Shown here one piece after another: positions 1 through 9,179 of a stretch of DNA of 64,000 nucleotides. The notes below the pieces were generated by a model, which did not search any database, had not been told where the DNA came from, and saw only the letters and a list, made by a program, of their open reading frames with translations. Where the stretch lies: the NCBI GenBank assembly GCA_008973525.1, contig WACJ01000520.1, forward strand, positions 2,356,001 through 2,420,000, given 5' to 3'. The translations under genes were made by a program, and so were the position numbers. The DNA comes from Stenopsyche tienmushanensis. Taxonomy: Eukaryota > Arthropoda > Insecta > Trichoptera > Stenopsychidae. The first letter of the stretch is position 1; every line of letters begins with the position of its first letter.

Positions 1-1015
1 GAGACAAAACAAATATGACACCATATCATTTTCGACAGGCGATCAATGTTTTTGATTTGATGATTCAGAATTTAAGTACATAATAATACAAACGATTCTT
101 TGTGTTCGTAAAACTTGGTTAGACATTTAATTGCAATGAAAATGAAGCGCTATGGATCTCAATATTTGAGACTATTTAGATGTGTAGGGGTACCTTTACA
201 GCACGATGTACGAGTGTATGATGAAATGGTGGGAGGGGGGGGGGGGGAGTTATTATGAATTTTAATTGCATCGTTAATTTTTTCGATCAATTCAAAGGCG
301 TTTATTTTGGATTTTTCTATCAAAATAACGATTTCTTAGTATCAAATGTTAATCGACATTTGTGGTTGCATAAATTTGTTTATTTTTCCTTGTTTAAATT
401 AAATAGAAAATGTTTCGTTCACTAGGTCAATAATATGTTAATAAAAAGATACGATATTGATTATTTTCCTTGTTCAAAGAAAAATGTAGTTGTTGTTTGT
501 TTTTTATTTTTTTTTTAGAATCTCACAAGCAAAATAAATCTTCCACTCGATAGAAACAATAGGACAGATGTTTTGTTTATTTTTGGGAGGTATTCCAAAC
601 AAAATGAAAAAGATGTCACATCACAAAATCGCATTTATTATGTATGTTATTAGAGATTCCGTTCGTTAATTATACATTAAGATCGCTTATTTAAAAGTGG
701 AATGAATTTTCATTGCTTCTGCGTATTATTGGATTTAATGATGCTCATCAAATGTATATAAATACAAATTGAATTTATTCAATCGTGACTGAAAATCGAG
801 AAAAAGTCACGATCATGCTGAGCCAATAAAGTCAATTGAACATGAAGTCGAGCGTCAATTGAAAAGTGATATCATACAACGAGCGAGAAGCTCAGCGCGC
901 CTTCTAGCGGTCAACTTTGTTTATATATCATCATAGTGTTTATATATAAAAGGTCTTTAAGTAAGAACGCTCGATTTACATATATGTCATTCGAATTGTT
1001 ATATTAACCTTCCCC
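1..1015. other. AT-rich non-coding sequence, repeat fragment at 180-230
   Basis: No gene is recognisable. Bases 180-230 match the edge of a dispersed repeat (GTGTAGGGGTACCTTTACAG, then CGATGTACGAGTGTATGATG) that recurs near 23190, 32280 (reverse), 49490 (reverse), 52375 and 61580. A run of about 18 G follows at roughly 230-247. The remainder is AT-rich and unassigned. Confidence 0.6.
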
Positions 1016-1017
1016 AA

Positions 1018-1190
1018 CCGGTGATGTATTTACTACACCTCGACTCTAATAGTGCGAATATCGATATGAAATATAATAGATACGGGATTCAAAATTTTTG
1101 TATTCCTGCGTAATATAATTGCGAAACACATCAAAGTGTTATAGTATACAAGTATTCATCTGCAGCGATGGAAATAAATAGTTTGTCGCA
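1018..1190 (+). repeat. hAT-derived dispersed repeat, fragment
   Basis: The segment GGTGATGTATTTACTACAC followed by CGACTCTAATAG and a stretch ending near GTATTCATCTGCAGCG is shared with 6468-6640, 7485-7650, 54548-54660 and 61845-62010 on the + strand and with about 4252-4335, 31840-31920 and 34838-34910 on the - strand. In the 6468 copy this sequence runs directly into a hAT transposase C-terminus, so I assign the family to a hAT element. Confidence 0.6.
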
Positions 1191-1283
1191 TAAATTTGAA
1201 TCTGCTGGATGGCGTCAGTTTTGTTGGCTTTGGGGACGTCAATTGTTTGCTGTTTATACGCATAGATCTGCGATTTAAGATAA

Positions 1284-1680
1284 TTTCAAACAGGGTCGTA
1301 ACAGGGGCGTGGCACAAGCAGGCACTCGCCACGGGCGCAACTGGGCTTGGGGCGCAAAACATAGAATACCGACCCGGTCGAGAGTTTCGCATGGTTTTTA
1401 TTTTACTCGACCATTCTACTTTACATGAACCAATACTGATTGACCCTGTCTGTTTTTATAATATATACTAAGTTGTCTAATCCCTCTTTTATTCATTATC
1501 GTTTTGATCAAGTATGTCATCCGACCGCGAGCGGCTCATTCGTCATATCAGCGGTCTGAAAAGCGGACCGATTGAGCATACAGACCTTATGGCCACTCCG
1601 TCCTCTTTTAGGACTTTTTGCGGAATTTTCTATGATCTGTACGATCACGGAAGCAACGTAGCGCCTTGACACTTTTTATC
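1284..1680 (+). repeat. Dispersed repeat family with CGGTCCG/CGGACCG hairpin
   Basis: This copy has two blocks shared with other places in the window: a GC-richer block ending in GGGGCGCAAAACATAGAATA, and a block with a short inverted repeat (here CGGTCTG AAAAG CGGACCG) followed by CAGACCTTATGGCCACTCCG and a match to GATCTGTACGATCACGGAAG. Related copies lie near 12500, 29810, 34025, 35890, 36240, 43500, 46480, 53595, 57590, 58240 and 60005 (+), and near 4535, 4850 and 56215 (-). No coding potential is evident; the type of element is not established. Confidence 0.6.
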
Positions 1681-1839
1681 ATATTTTTTTTTTACAATAG
1701 TAACTGCCGTCTATACGTTAGATTGGGCGTTAAATTAGATACTTGCCAGGGGTGTTTCATAGCCTAGTTACGGTTCCAAATGAAGAATTTTCTTTCTTCG
1801 CTGGTAATTTTCTTCGTCTGTTCATTAGTATCGTCGGTC

Positions 1840-2230
1840 GAGTCCGCCGTTATTCTGACACCAATATAGCGTTAATCAGTGGAGGGCTGCTCTGTGGCAT
1901 GTAGTGCCATCCTATTGGAACCATATGTCGTCAGTATCCATATCATCTAGTTTAGGCCACAAGAAGTTGCTTATCGTCGATCTGTAGCGCTCGCCGTTGA
2001 TGATTATTGCAATGCCAGTTTCGTCGTAAGTACGGATCGATTATTCCGCCAGACCAAAATCAGCACCAAAAAGTAATTTTCTCAGAATGCATTTGATGCT
2101 GGTATATCTGGTGCGGATTGGTATCGTTCCAAATCCAACAATTCAGCTTGTTCTCACATCCATTCATTAAAAAATGGGCCTCATCACTAAATATGATTTT
2201 TTGGCGAAACGTTTATCGAACTGAGCACTG
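1840..2230 (-). pseudogene. IS630/Tc1-like DDE transposase remnant
   Basis: Read on the minus strand from about 2225 downward, the translation contains IIFSDEAHF, then GCENKLNCWIW, EKITFW, WSGGIIDPY and, after a frameshift, NFLWPKLDDMDTDDIWFQ, a stop, then DGTTCH. These match the two catalytic Asp regions (SDEAHF and QQDGAxxH) of a DDE transposase family widespread in insects and related to Tc1/IS630. At least one frameshift and several stops show it is dead. The third catalytic region is missing here, although a tandem copy of it (RSLDLTPLDFFAWG) occurs at 44077-44242. Confidence 0.7.
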
Positions 2231-4000
2231 ATTTTTAAAATAAATTTTGATGATTCACATACGTTGTTTAATATCATAATATTTCATGGTGATTTGCCAT
2301 ACACTACCAAATAATTCCCAATCATTTTGACAGATGTTGCTTTAACAAGACGATCGCTATAACCTAACAAACTTAGAGCGTCCCTATTGAAATACTATAA
2401 ATAAAATTTTCATATTTGCTGAACACAGCGAAAATGATCAACCCATGTGAAGTTCATGGTCCAACAAAATTGTGTCAATATTCATAAATAAACATCATCA
2501 GTGACCATACAATCACGCTCGTTTTTAATGAGGGCGTACACTGTAAGATCGCGTTGGAATCGCCATACTCAAGATAATAACAAAATTGTTTTTATGCAAA
2601 CGCTCTTATCGACCCGAGAATTTGCTTCATTATCTATAGAACCACAACTAATCGAAAAACATACTTCAGATCGGAAAATTTGCATCTTTTTTTAGACATT
2701 CACCAAATGATTTCGAATAAAATCGCTGTTGTTCTTGACTCGTGAATTATCACACATTCCAGTAATGTAATCTGACAAATTCTTCGATATTCAAAAATAG
2801 GATTGTTGACGATATAACAGCGTTTACCGTTACCATATGGTTACGCTTGTCGCTGTGAGCGGTTAGGCGATGGCTATTGTTCGATAGGAACGGGCCGTTC
2901 TTTGAATCCATGAATAAATTGTCAAACTGTACATTCGTTCAAATGCAATTATGGTTCACTATAACGTTTCGAACCGATGCTAAACCGCATTTTTAATGCG
3001 TTCTCATCGCAGGATAATGGCGGTTCCTTTGTATGCTTGAAAACATTTGACGTTTTATATTTTGGCCGTCCTCTTTCACCGTGCGGTGTCTTCTCTACGG
3101 TCCGACAATCGGGCGTACCGCGTGGGTCATCCTGACAAAAGTTCACACCCGGGCATTGGGAGCTGAATTTGCATTATTCTGAGCAGTGGTCCTAAGTCAT
3201 TTTTTTGTGTTTTGATGTTCAATATGTAGGAGAGCAGGTTTTCGATGAAGTGATCAAGGGTGTAAATCGAAAGGTCGGACGCCCTCGAAGATTTCGTCCC
3301 ACACAACATATTGTGATATTTTATTTTTGCTGTTAACTCTATATAGTCCGGGTCCTATATATAGCCAAAATCCGGGCGATTTCGCAAGAAATTCAAGAAA
3401 CTCGACTTCTTTCGTAAAATTGATATAATTCTTAAACCAGTTGATATATTGAAACGAAATTTCAGTGGTGTCTTTAATAGAGTTTAATGCATCGATATAT
3501 TTAAACAAAACAGTGATTTTCAATCTGTGTACCAGCGTGTTAAAGGCGAAAAATGATTATTTTTGACTTGAATTTTATGAGCAGGGATAGCGTAAAAAGA
3601 ACAAAACATAAAACAGCATTCATTCAGTTCATCGTTCTAACGTGGAGTCGTCGATCTCCTCAAAATAGCCATCAACAGCCGACTTCGCCTCTTCGTTGTC
3701 GGCAAATCTTATACCACCGAGCCATTTTTTCTGGCTTGGAAAGATAAAATAATCTGAGGAAGCTTATTTGAAAGAGGAAGCAACTCGAACTCTAACTCAT
3801 TAATTTTGACCATCGCGATATGTGAGCTGTGTGAATTGGTGCATGTCTTGATGAAACGACATTTTATTTTTAGTCAAATGCACTCATTTTTCTTTGATTT
3901 CATCACTCAAACGCTATAAGTCTGCATAATACTTGCCGTTGATTGTTTTTTTCCTTTTTGAAGATAATCAATGAAAATCATTCCACGCGCATCCCAATTA
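2230..4000. other. Non-coding, no confident feature
   Basis: No host gene is recognised. A minus-strand open frame at 3254-3523 (89 codons) has no recognisable domain, and part of its DNA (about 3450-3510) recurs at 51622-51680, which points to a dispersed repeat. Another minus-strand frame at 2949-3146 contains an AT-hook-like GERGRPKYK but nothing else recognisable. Confidence 0.4.
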
Positions 4001-4019
4001 TTTTTTACTGTTTCTTTTT

Positions 4020-4335
4020 CTTCGAGTTGGTTGTCCGACAGGCGGACCGTTTGTGCACACAGATCTTGTGGGCTATTTGCGGCATTTTCGGTGATAAATG
4101 TGTACTCTGGCTACTACTCTGATAAACGCTCGATTGCAGAGCCGTAACGAGGGTTTGAAGCGCCCGTGGCAAGTATCTAACTTGCGCCCCCACCCCTCCG
4201 AGATTAAAATTAAAAAAAAAACGAGCAATACCATGATATGTATTTGGTACACCATATGAAATTCTGAATCCCGTATCTATTATATTTCATATCGATATTC
4301 CTATTATTAGAGTCGAGTTGTAGTAAATACATCAC
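4020..4335. repeat. Nested repeat fragments (hairpin family and hAT family)
   Basis: Bases 4025-4115 resemble the CGGACCG-containing repeat (CAGATCTTGTGGGCTATTTG, then a match to GATAAATG). Bases 4200-4335 are the reverse orientation of the hAT-derived repeat, including the ATATTTCATATCGATATTCC core and TAGTAAATACATCAC. Confidence 0.5.
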
Positions 4336-4534
4336 GGTAAAGTAAAATATTTTGTAACTTAAAACTAAAAAAAATAGCTAAGATAGCAGCATAAATTTGT
4401 AAGATAGATAAATATATATATTTTTTATGAATGGGGGAAATCTAGACTCGTTCGCAACTTCATTTTGCGCAAGCCTCCCATGTAAATTAGCCTCTGGGGG
4501 AACTTACGACATCGTATAGGTCATAGAAATGCCG

Positions 4535-4935
4535 TAAAAAGCCATAAAAAGAGAACAGAGTGACCTTAAGGTCTGTGTGTCCAATCGGTTCACTTTTCGG
4601 ACCGCTGATATGACGAATGAGCGCCTCGCGATCGAAAGCCATACCTGAACATGTCTACAAAACGATTACGAGCTTTCATAACAAAACGAAGTTGGCCGAA
4701 GAAATCTGATCGGGCGGGTTGTTTAAATTTTACAATCAGTCGAAAATATTGTTGTCTTTATTTTGATTCGGGCTTATGCCGGCTGGTCCGGCTCAATGTT
4801 TAAGCGATAACGAAGAAAAGATGGATTAGACAACTCGGAATCAATCAGTGTTGATTCATGAAAAGTAAAATGGTCAAGTAAAATAAAAACCATGCGCTAC
4901 TTTCGACTAAGTTGCGCCCGTGGCGGGCACCTGCT
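4535..4935 (-). repeat. Inverted copy of the hairpin repeat family
   Basis: Reverse-oriented copy: TTTTTCGGACCGCTGATATG-like sequence near 4600 and GTTGCGCCCGTGGCGGGCAC near 4910. It is the mirror of the block order seen at 1284-1680. Confidence 0.55.
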
Positions 4936-5194
4936 TTTTTCAGTCAATATGCTACGTACAGCACTTTTTGAAAAGTCCATCTCGCGCACTTTTAATCGAT
5001 GGTCATCCAATATCATTTTGTGTGGATTTTATTCACCATTTCGACCTTTCAAATAAAAGTATTGTATCACACGACTAATACCAATTTTTACTACTTTTAC
5101 CATACCATTTTTTCTACGACCGCCATCTATACGTCAATTCGGATACTTCTGGGATCACACTTGTAAATTTTATACAACACTTGTTAATTAATTA

Positions 5195-5440
5195 TACTAT
5201 GCTTATATTATTTGAGAAAGTACAAACAATAAGTTGGAAAAGTTTTATCGCAATCGAATGAGCGGTATGGCAGCGCATAAAATACGAACAAACAAATTTG
5301 TATTTTTGTATATTAGACTATGCCTATGTTACTCGCGCAATCCTTAGCAATAAATGGACGAAGTTTTATCGCAATTCGATGAACGGTATGGCAGCGCATT
5401 ACATACGAACAAACAAGAATTCATTTTTATTGTTAAGAAG
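5195..5440 (-). repeat. Tandem Helitron-like 5' terminal units (about 120 bp period)
   Basis: Two head-to-tail units each contain GCGCTGCCATACCGTTCATC (reverse complement here, with GGTATGGCAGCGCAT at 5263-5280 and 5387-5402) and a TATATTAGA boundary. Read on the minus strand a unit begins TCTAATATATAAAAAT or close to it. This resembles the TC-starting 5' ends of non-autonomous Helitrons in insects. The same units recur at 21335-21590, 40430-40570, 45100-45240, 49589-49850 and 52030-52285. Confidence 0.5.
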
Positions 5441-6400
5441 ATTGGGTTGCGGTGTTTGCTCCGTTCGTCGCCTCATATTCAAAATATAAACAAATGCGCG
5501 CGCAGCTGAATTTCAATGGAATTGAAGCACGCATCGGTTAGGTCTTTTGCCCGTGTACCACATCCTGACCTTTCTTTGGTTACTCTTGTTTTAAAAAAAG
5601 CGAACAATGGTCAAGTTCTGAGCAATGTCACAATCGGTTCCTTTTTTATTGGCGGTAATTGTTCACGGTGCAATTCTTTCGCGGTTTTTTTTCCGCAAAC
5701 GCTTTGATGCGATAAAATCTCAATACATTTTTATACGGACCGTGAATTTTTATGGGATTGTCGCATTCAAAACAGAAAAAGTCGACAACTGGAGGCACCA
5801 CACTTGGTTGGTTCCTATGTACAGATTTCAAATGCCGGATGTTTCGGGATTTCCGGATTCAATTTTGTTTTTTGAGGGTATTTCCAATCACAATAATTTA
5901 CAGCAATTACATTAAATTGCGTAGATAATGCGGATGCTGTAAAAGCACCGTGTTGCGGTTTTCTCAAAGGACTTCCAAAAATGAATAAACGGCGATCCGC
6001 CGTGGTGATTGAATCTCGGATATGAACGAGCATTGTATCCTCAATTATTGCTACTTCATCATGAAATCACCGTGTCTGAGTCGAGCTTCATAGAAAATGC
6101 TCCAATTTAACAGAAAGTCGTTCTCAATTATTCATGACTATGTGTTTTGTTATTATCTTCAATTTCATCTCCCTGCTGCTGCTCTTCGCAGATTTTAATG
6201 TATGCATTACATTTAAATTTACATTTTGACATTTTTTGAGTGTTCAACCTCGTTCTAATTAACGTGATATCTTCCATATCTAGTTTTTCGGTAATGATGC
6301 TCATAAATATGGATTATTCACAAGTATAATGATTGCAGTTTGTTAGCACAATTTAATCAAAGTACAACGAAAATCATACCCGATGTAAATTATGAAAATA
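5440..6400. other. Unassigned sequence
   Basis: Several short open frames overlap on both strands, none with a domain I recognise. A minus-strand reading near 5700-5800 has a short Cys/His-containing stretch (FFCFECDNPIKIHG), which is too little to call a zinc finger. Confidence 0.35.
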
Positions 6401-6408
6401 AATTATTA

Positions 6409-6920
6409 ATACTAACGAATTTGTACATATATGTTTTTCAAATTGTTATATTAATCATTCCCTACCGGTGATGTATTTACTACACATCGACTCTAATAAT
6501 GGGAATATCGATATGAAATATAATAGACACGAGGTTCAGAATTTTTGTATTCCTCCGTAATATAATTACGAATCACATCAAAGTATTATAGTATATAAGT
6601 ATTCATCTGTAGCGACGGAAATAAATAATTTGTCGAGAAATCGGGAATTTCGCGATTTTTAGTCCGTGTCTCAGCAGAAAGGAATTTTATCAGTCACATT
6701 GATGGTGTTATATTTGAAAATGGAGACTCACGCGGTCATCAGCTCGAACTAGCATTTAAATATGTGATGAAGATACCTCCAACGAGTGTGGAGGCTGAGC
6801 GTGCATTTTCAGCAGAAAGTTGTCTGGCTTCCAAAATCAGATCCAGACTAAAAGACGAAGCACTCGATGCTTTAATGTTACTTCGGGCATATTTTCAAAA
6901 TAATATATAAAGTTATTTTT
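6409..6920 (+). mobile_element. hAT element fragment with transposase C-terminus
   Basis: The hAT-derived repeat (from about 6468) runs into a coding remnant that ends at a stop codon at 6909. In the other hAT copies the outer edge of this repeat lies next to a terminus reading CAGTGGCGTAAC or its complement (near 34990-35012, 32013-32020 and 61726), as expected for a hAT terminal inverted repeat. No intact second terminus was seen here. Confidence 0.65.
6683..6909 (+). pseudogene. hAT transposase dimerisation domain (hATC) remnant
   Basis: The frame ending at 6909 reads through PPTSVEAERAFSAESC, then LASKIRSRLKDEALDALML and LRAYFQNN before TAA. This is the diagnostic C-terminal dimerisation motif of hAT transposases (xxPTSxxxERxFSxxxxxxxxxRxxLxxxxLxxLxxLRxYF). 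Only about 75 residues remain in frame, so this is a 5'-truncated remnant. A more decayed copy lies at about 7730-7810, and a minus-strand one at about 34690-34840. Confidence 0.8.
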
Positions 6921-7239
6921 TATATTAAACAAATGGACTTATTAGTCATATCCGAATTTTTATATAATTTTATGTCGTCTGATCGAATTCACATTATTAG
7001 GCCAAAGTAATTTAAAATTTGAATTCGGTTGAATAAATTAGCTGACGTATAAATATTTGATTGACACATTTAGACAGAAATTTGAGACATTGAAATTGGC
7101 CAACTTATTTAATTATTTGGCTGTGGATTGGCTCACGGACGAGGACAGTCCCAGAAGTAGCCGACCTGACGTATAGATGGCGGTCTTTGTCTGAATAAAA
7201 TTACTGGGATGGAAAATAGCCGCCTTAAAAAGCCTAAGT

Positions 7240-7400
7240 TTCATGTTTGAAGATCATTTTGTGGATTTTCTTCGCAATGTATAGCGCAAAAAGTACAGTA
7301 CATCGCGTACTGACTAAAAATTTGTACATGAGAAAGCTGTGCGTAAGACGGGTGTCGTATTTGCTCACAACGGCGTCGTGAAAAACAAAAACGGCGTCGT
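7240..7400 (+). pseudogene. mariner transposase fragment
   Basis: The + strand reading gives SAKSTVHRVLTKNLYMRKLC and then VRRVS, matching the helix-turn-helix and linker region of mariner transposases (S..TVHRILTE.L.MRKLCARWVP). It is short and flanked by unrelated repeat sequence. Confidence 0.6.
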
Positions 7401-7484
7401 GAATAAGGAATCCAATCTCGGGATCCCGGAAAGTTTTAGGTGCTCATGAATCCCGGGATTTGTGAACTTAATCCCAAAAAATTC

Positions 7485-7830
7485 CGGTGATGTATTTACT
7501 ACACATCGACTCTAATAATGGGAATATCGATATGAAATATAATAGATACGGGATTCAGAATTTTTGTATTCCTCCGTAATATAATTGCAAATTATATTAA
7601 AGTATTATCGTATATGAGTATTCATCTGCGGCAAGGGAAAAAAATAATTTGTTGGGCAATCGGGAATTTTGCGAGATTTAGTCTGTGTTTCAGCAGAAAG
7701 GAATTTTACTTAGATATTTAAATATCTGATGACGATATCTCCAACGAACGTACATTTTCAGCATCAAGTTGTTTGATTTCCAAAATCAGATCCAGACTAA
7801 ATGGCATATTTTCAAAATAATATTTATCTA
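7485..7830 (+). mobile_element. hAT-derived repeat, second copy
   Basis: Matches the 6468 copy: CCGGTGATGTATTTACTACA, the ATATCGATATGAAATATAAT core and, near 7735-7800, an eroded hATC motif (TTTCAGCATCAAGTTGTTTG, then AAAATCAGATCCAGACTAAA). The coding remnant is internally deleted compared with 6683-6909. Confidence 0.6.
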
Positions 7831-7999
7831 TTTTTGAATTGTATTTTTATCTTTTCTTAAATAAATAAAATTATTTCGCCTTTTTATATTAAACAAATGG
7901 ACCTTTTAGTAATTCTTGATCATATTTATCAATGTAATTTGTTAAACTACTGAAAATCCCGGTCCCAGACGGGTACTTCTCAGGCTACCCTCGTAATTT

Positions 8000-9100
8000 A
8001 AAATAGATATGGTAGCATGAATAGAATGTATCGACGTGTTCGGACATAGTGCTCGTGGATCAATAGATGAGTCGCGCATTCAAAGGATTAAATTAGCTGA
8101 GGATTTAAAATGTACGAGGGCAAGCAGCCGTTTTGGGGAAGCCTTTGCACTTTTTTGGCTTTGTCCATTGGACTCTGCGAGGTTGCTGATGACGTTCTTT
8201 CTATCAATGGACATTTTACTGTTTTAAAAATAACATTGAGGTCACAATAATGAAGAAATTTTTTATTTATCTGTTTATACTGATTTAGTAAATTATCATA
8301 CCATATCATGTCTAGTACTTGCAAATCACCATATTTTAACTCTCGATTTTACGGAATAACGGGGATGGAAAATTTGTATAAATCATAAAACAAATATAAT
8401 CCAATCAAAAGAAATTGTTACTCTAGCAACAATGATAGATTTATATTACTTTTGTTGAAATTTTAAAAAGCGATACATAAATTCTTCCATTAGAATTTAA
8501 TAAAAATCCCTTAACGGTTATAAAAAAATTGAGGATTTATTGTTTATTCTACGAAAATGGCCAATCTTGAATATCCACTACATTTTATGGTTACATCGAC
8601 GGCAGACTAAGTTCATCGTGTACTGGTCCGACTGGTTCTTCTTGAACGACTTATCTTGCCAAGTAATTTTTAATATCCTTAAACCGAAATTGCATGATCC
8701 TAAATGCTTTTTAAAGGCCAATTGCAAAACATTTACACATAAAATATACACTTTTATGAATACTTAAATTTAAGAGAAAAAATTAAATAACTCCAGACTT
8801 TATTAAAATGATTGGATCAGATAAAGATTTAATAATAACGTTAAAAGCATCATAACGGATATTAAATTAAACGGCACAATCAATCACTCGGATATTTTAA
8901 CGTCTGAAAAAGTTGTCTCGGTGAAGAAAAATTCAAAGAAGACCAAGACGATAAACGTATCAATCCGATGAAAACTATTGTTTATATAACCAAATGATTA
9001 ATAATGATCTAAAGGATTTTACAAATATTGGATTTAACAATATTGCCTAAATAATTCAAGTATTCACACTCGTACATTGATTTTCCTAAAAGATAAATCA
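8000..9100. other. AT-rich upstream region of serpin A
   Basis: No repeat family is recognised here apart from AT-rich low-complexity DNA. It probably includes the promoter and first exon of serpin A, but neither could be fixed (see the candidate exon at 8250-8287). Confidence 0.4.
8250..8287 (+). other. Candidate first exon of serpin A (uncertain)
   Basis: ATG at 8250 opens MKKFFIYLFILI, a signal-peptide-like start, and could use a donor TA|GTAAAT at 8288. It leaves two bases of a codon, so it cannot join the acceptor at 9179. It would have to use the internal AG just before CGCAGGCGC (about 9209), giving a cleavage region near IYA|GADD. That conflicts with the phase-1 first intron seen in B, C and D, so I give it as an alternative only. 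Confidence 0.25.
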
Positions 9101-9179
9101 ATATGAAGCTTGTATATAAGTGTAATATTTCACTTAACTTAATACATTTTTGATTTAATTATACGATTTGTTTTTCCAG

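Noticed and set aside
3254..3523. 89-codon minus-strand frame as a gene
   Set aside because: No domain was recognised, and part of its DNA recurs near 51630 in a repeat context.
8540..8767. 75-codon plus-strand frame upstream of serpin A
   Set aside because: It begins at a non-ATG codon, has no domain and no splice link to serpin exons.
9103..9118. ATG AAG CTT GTA TAT AAG as the serpin A start
   Set aside because: It looks like a typical MKLVY signal start, but the available donors give phase 0 or 2, and joining either to 9180 hits a stop at once.
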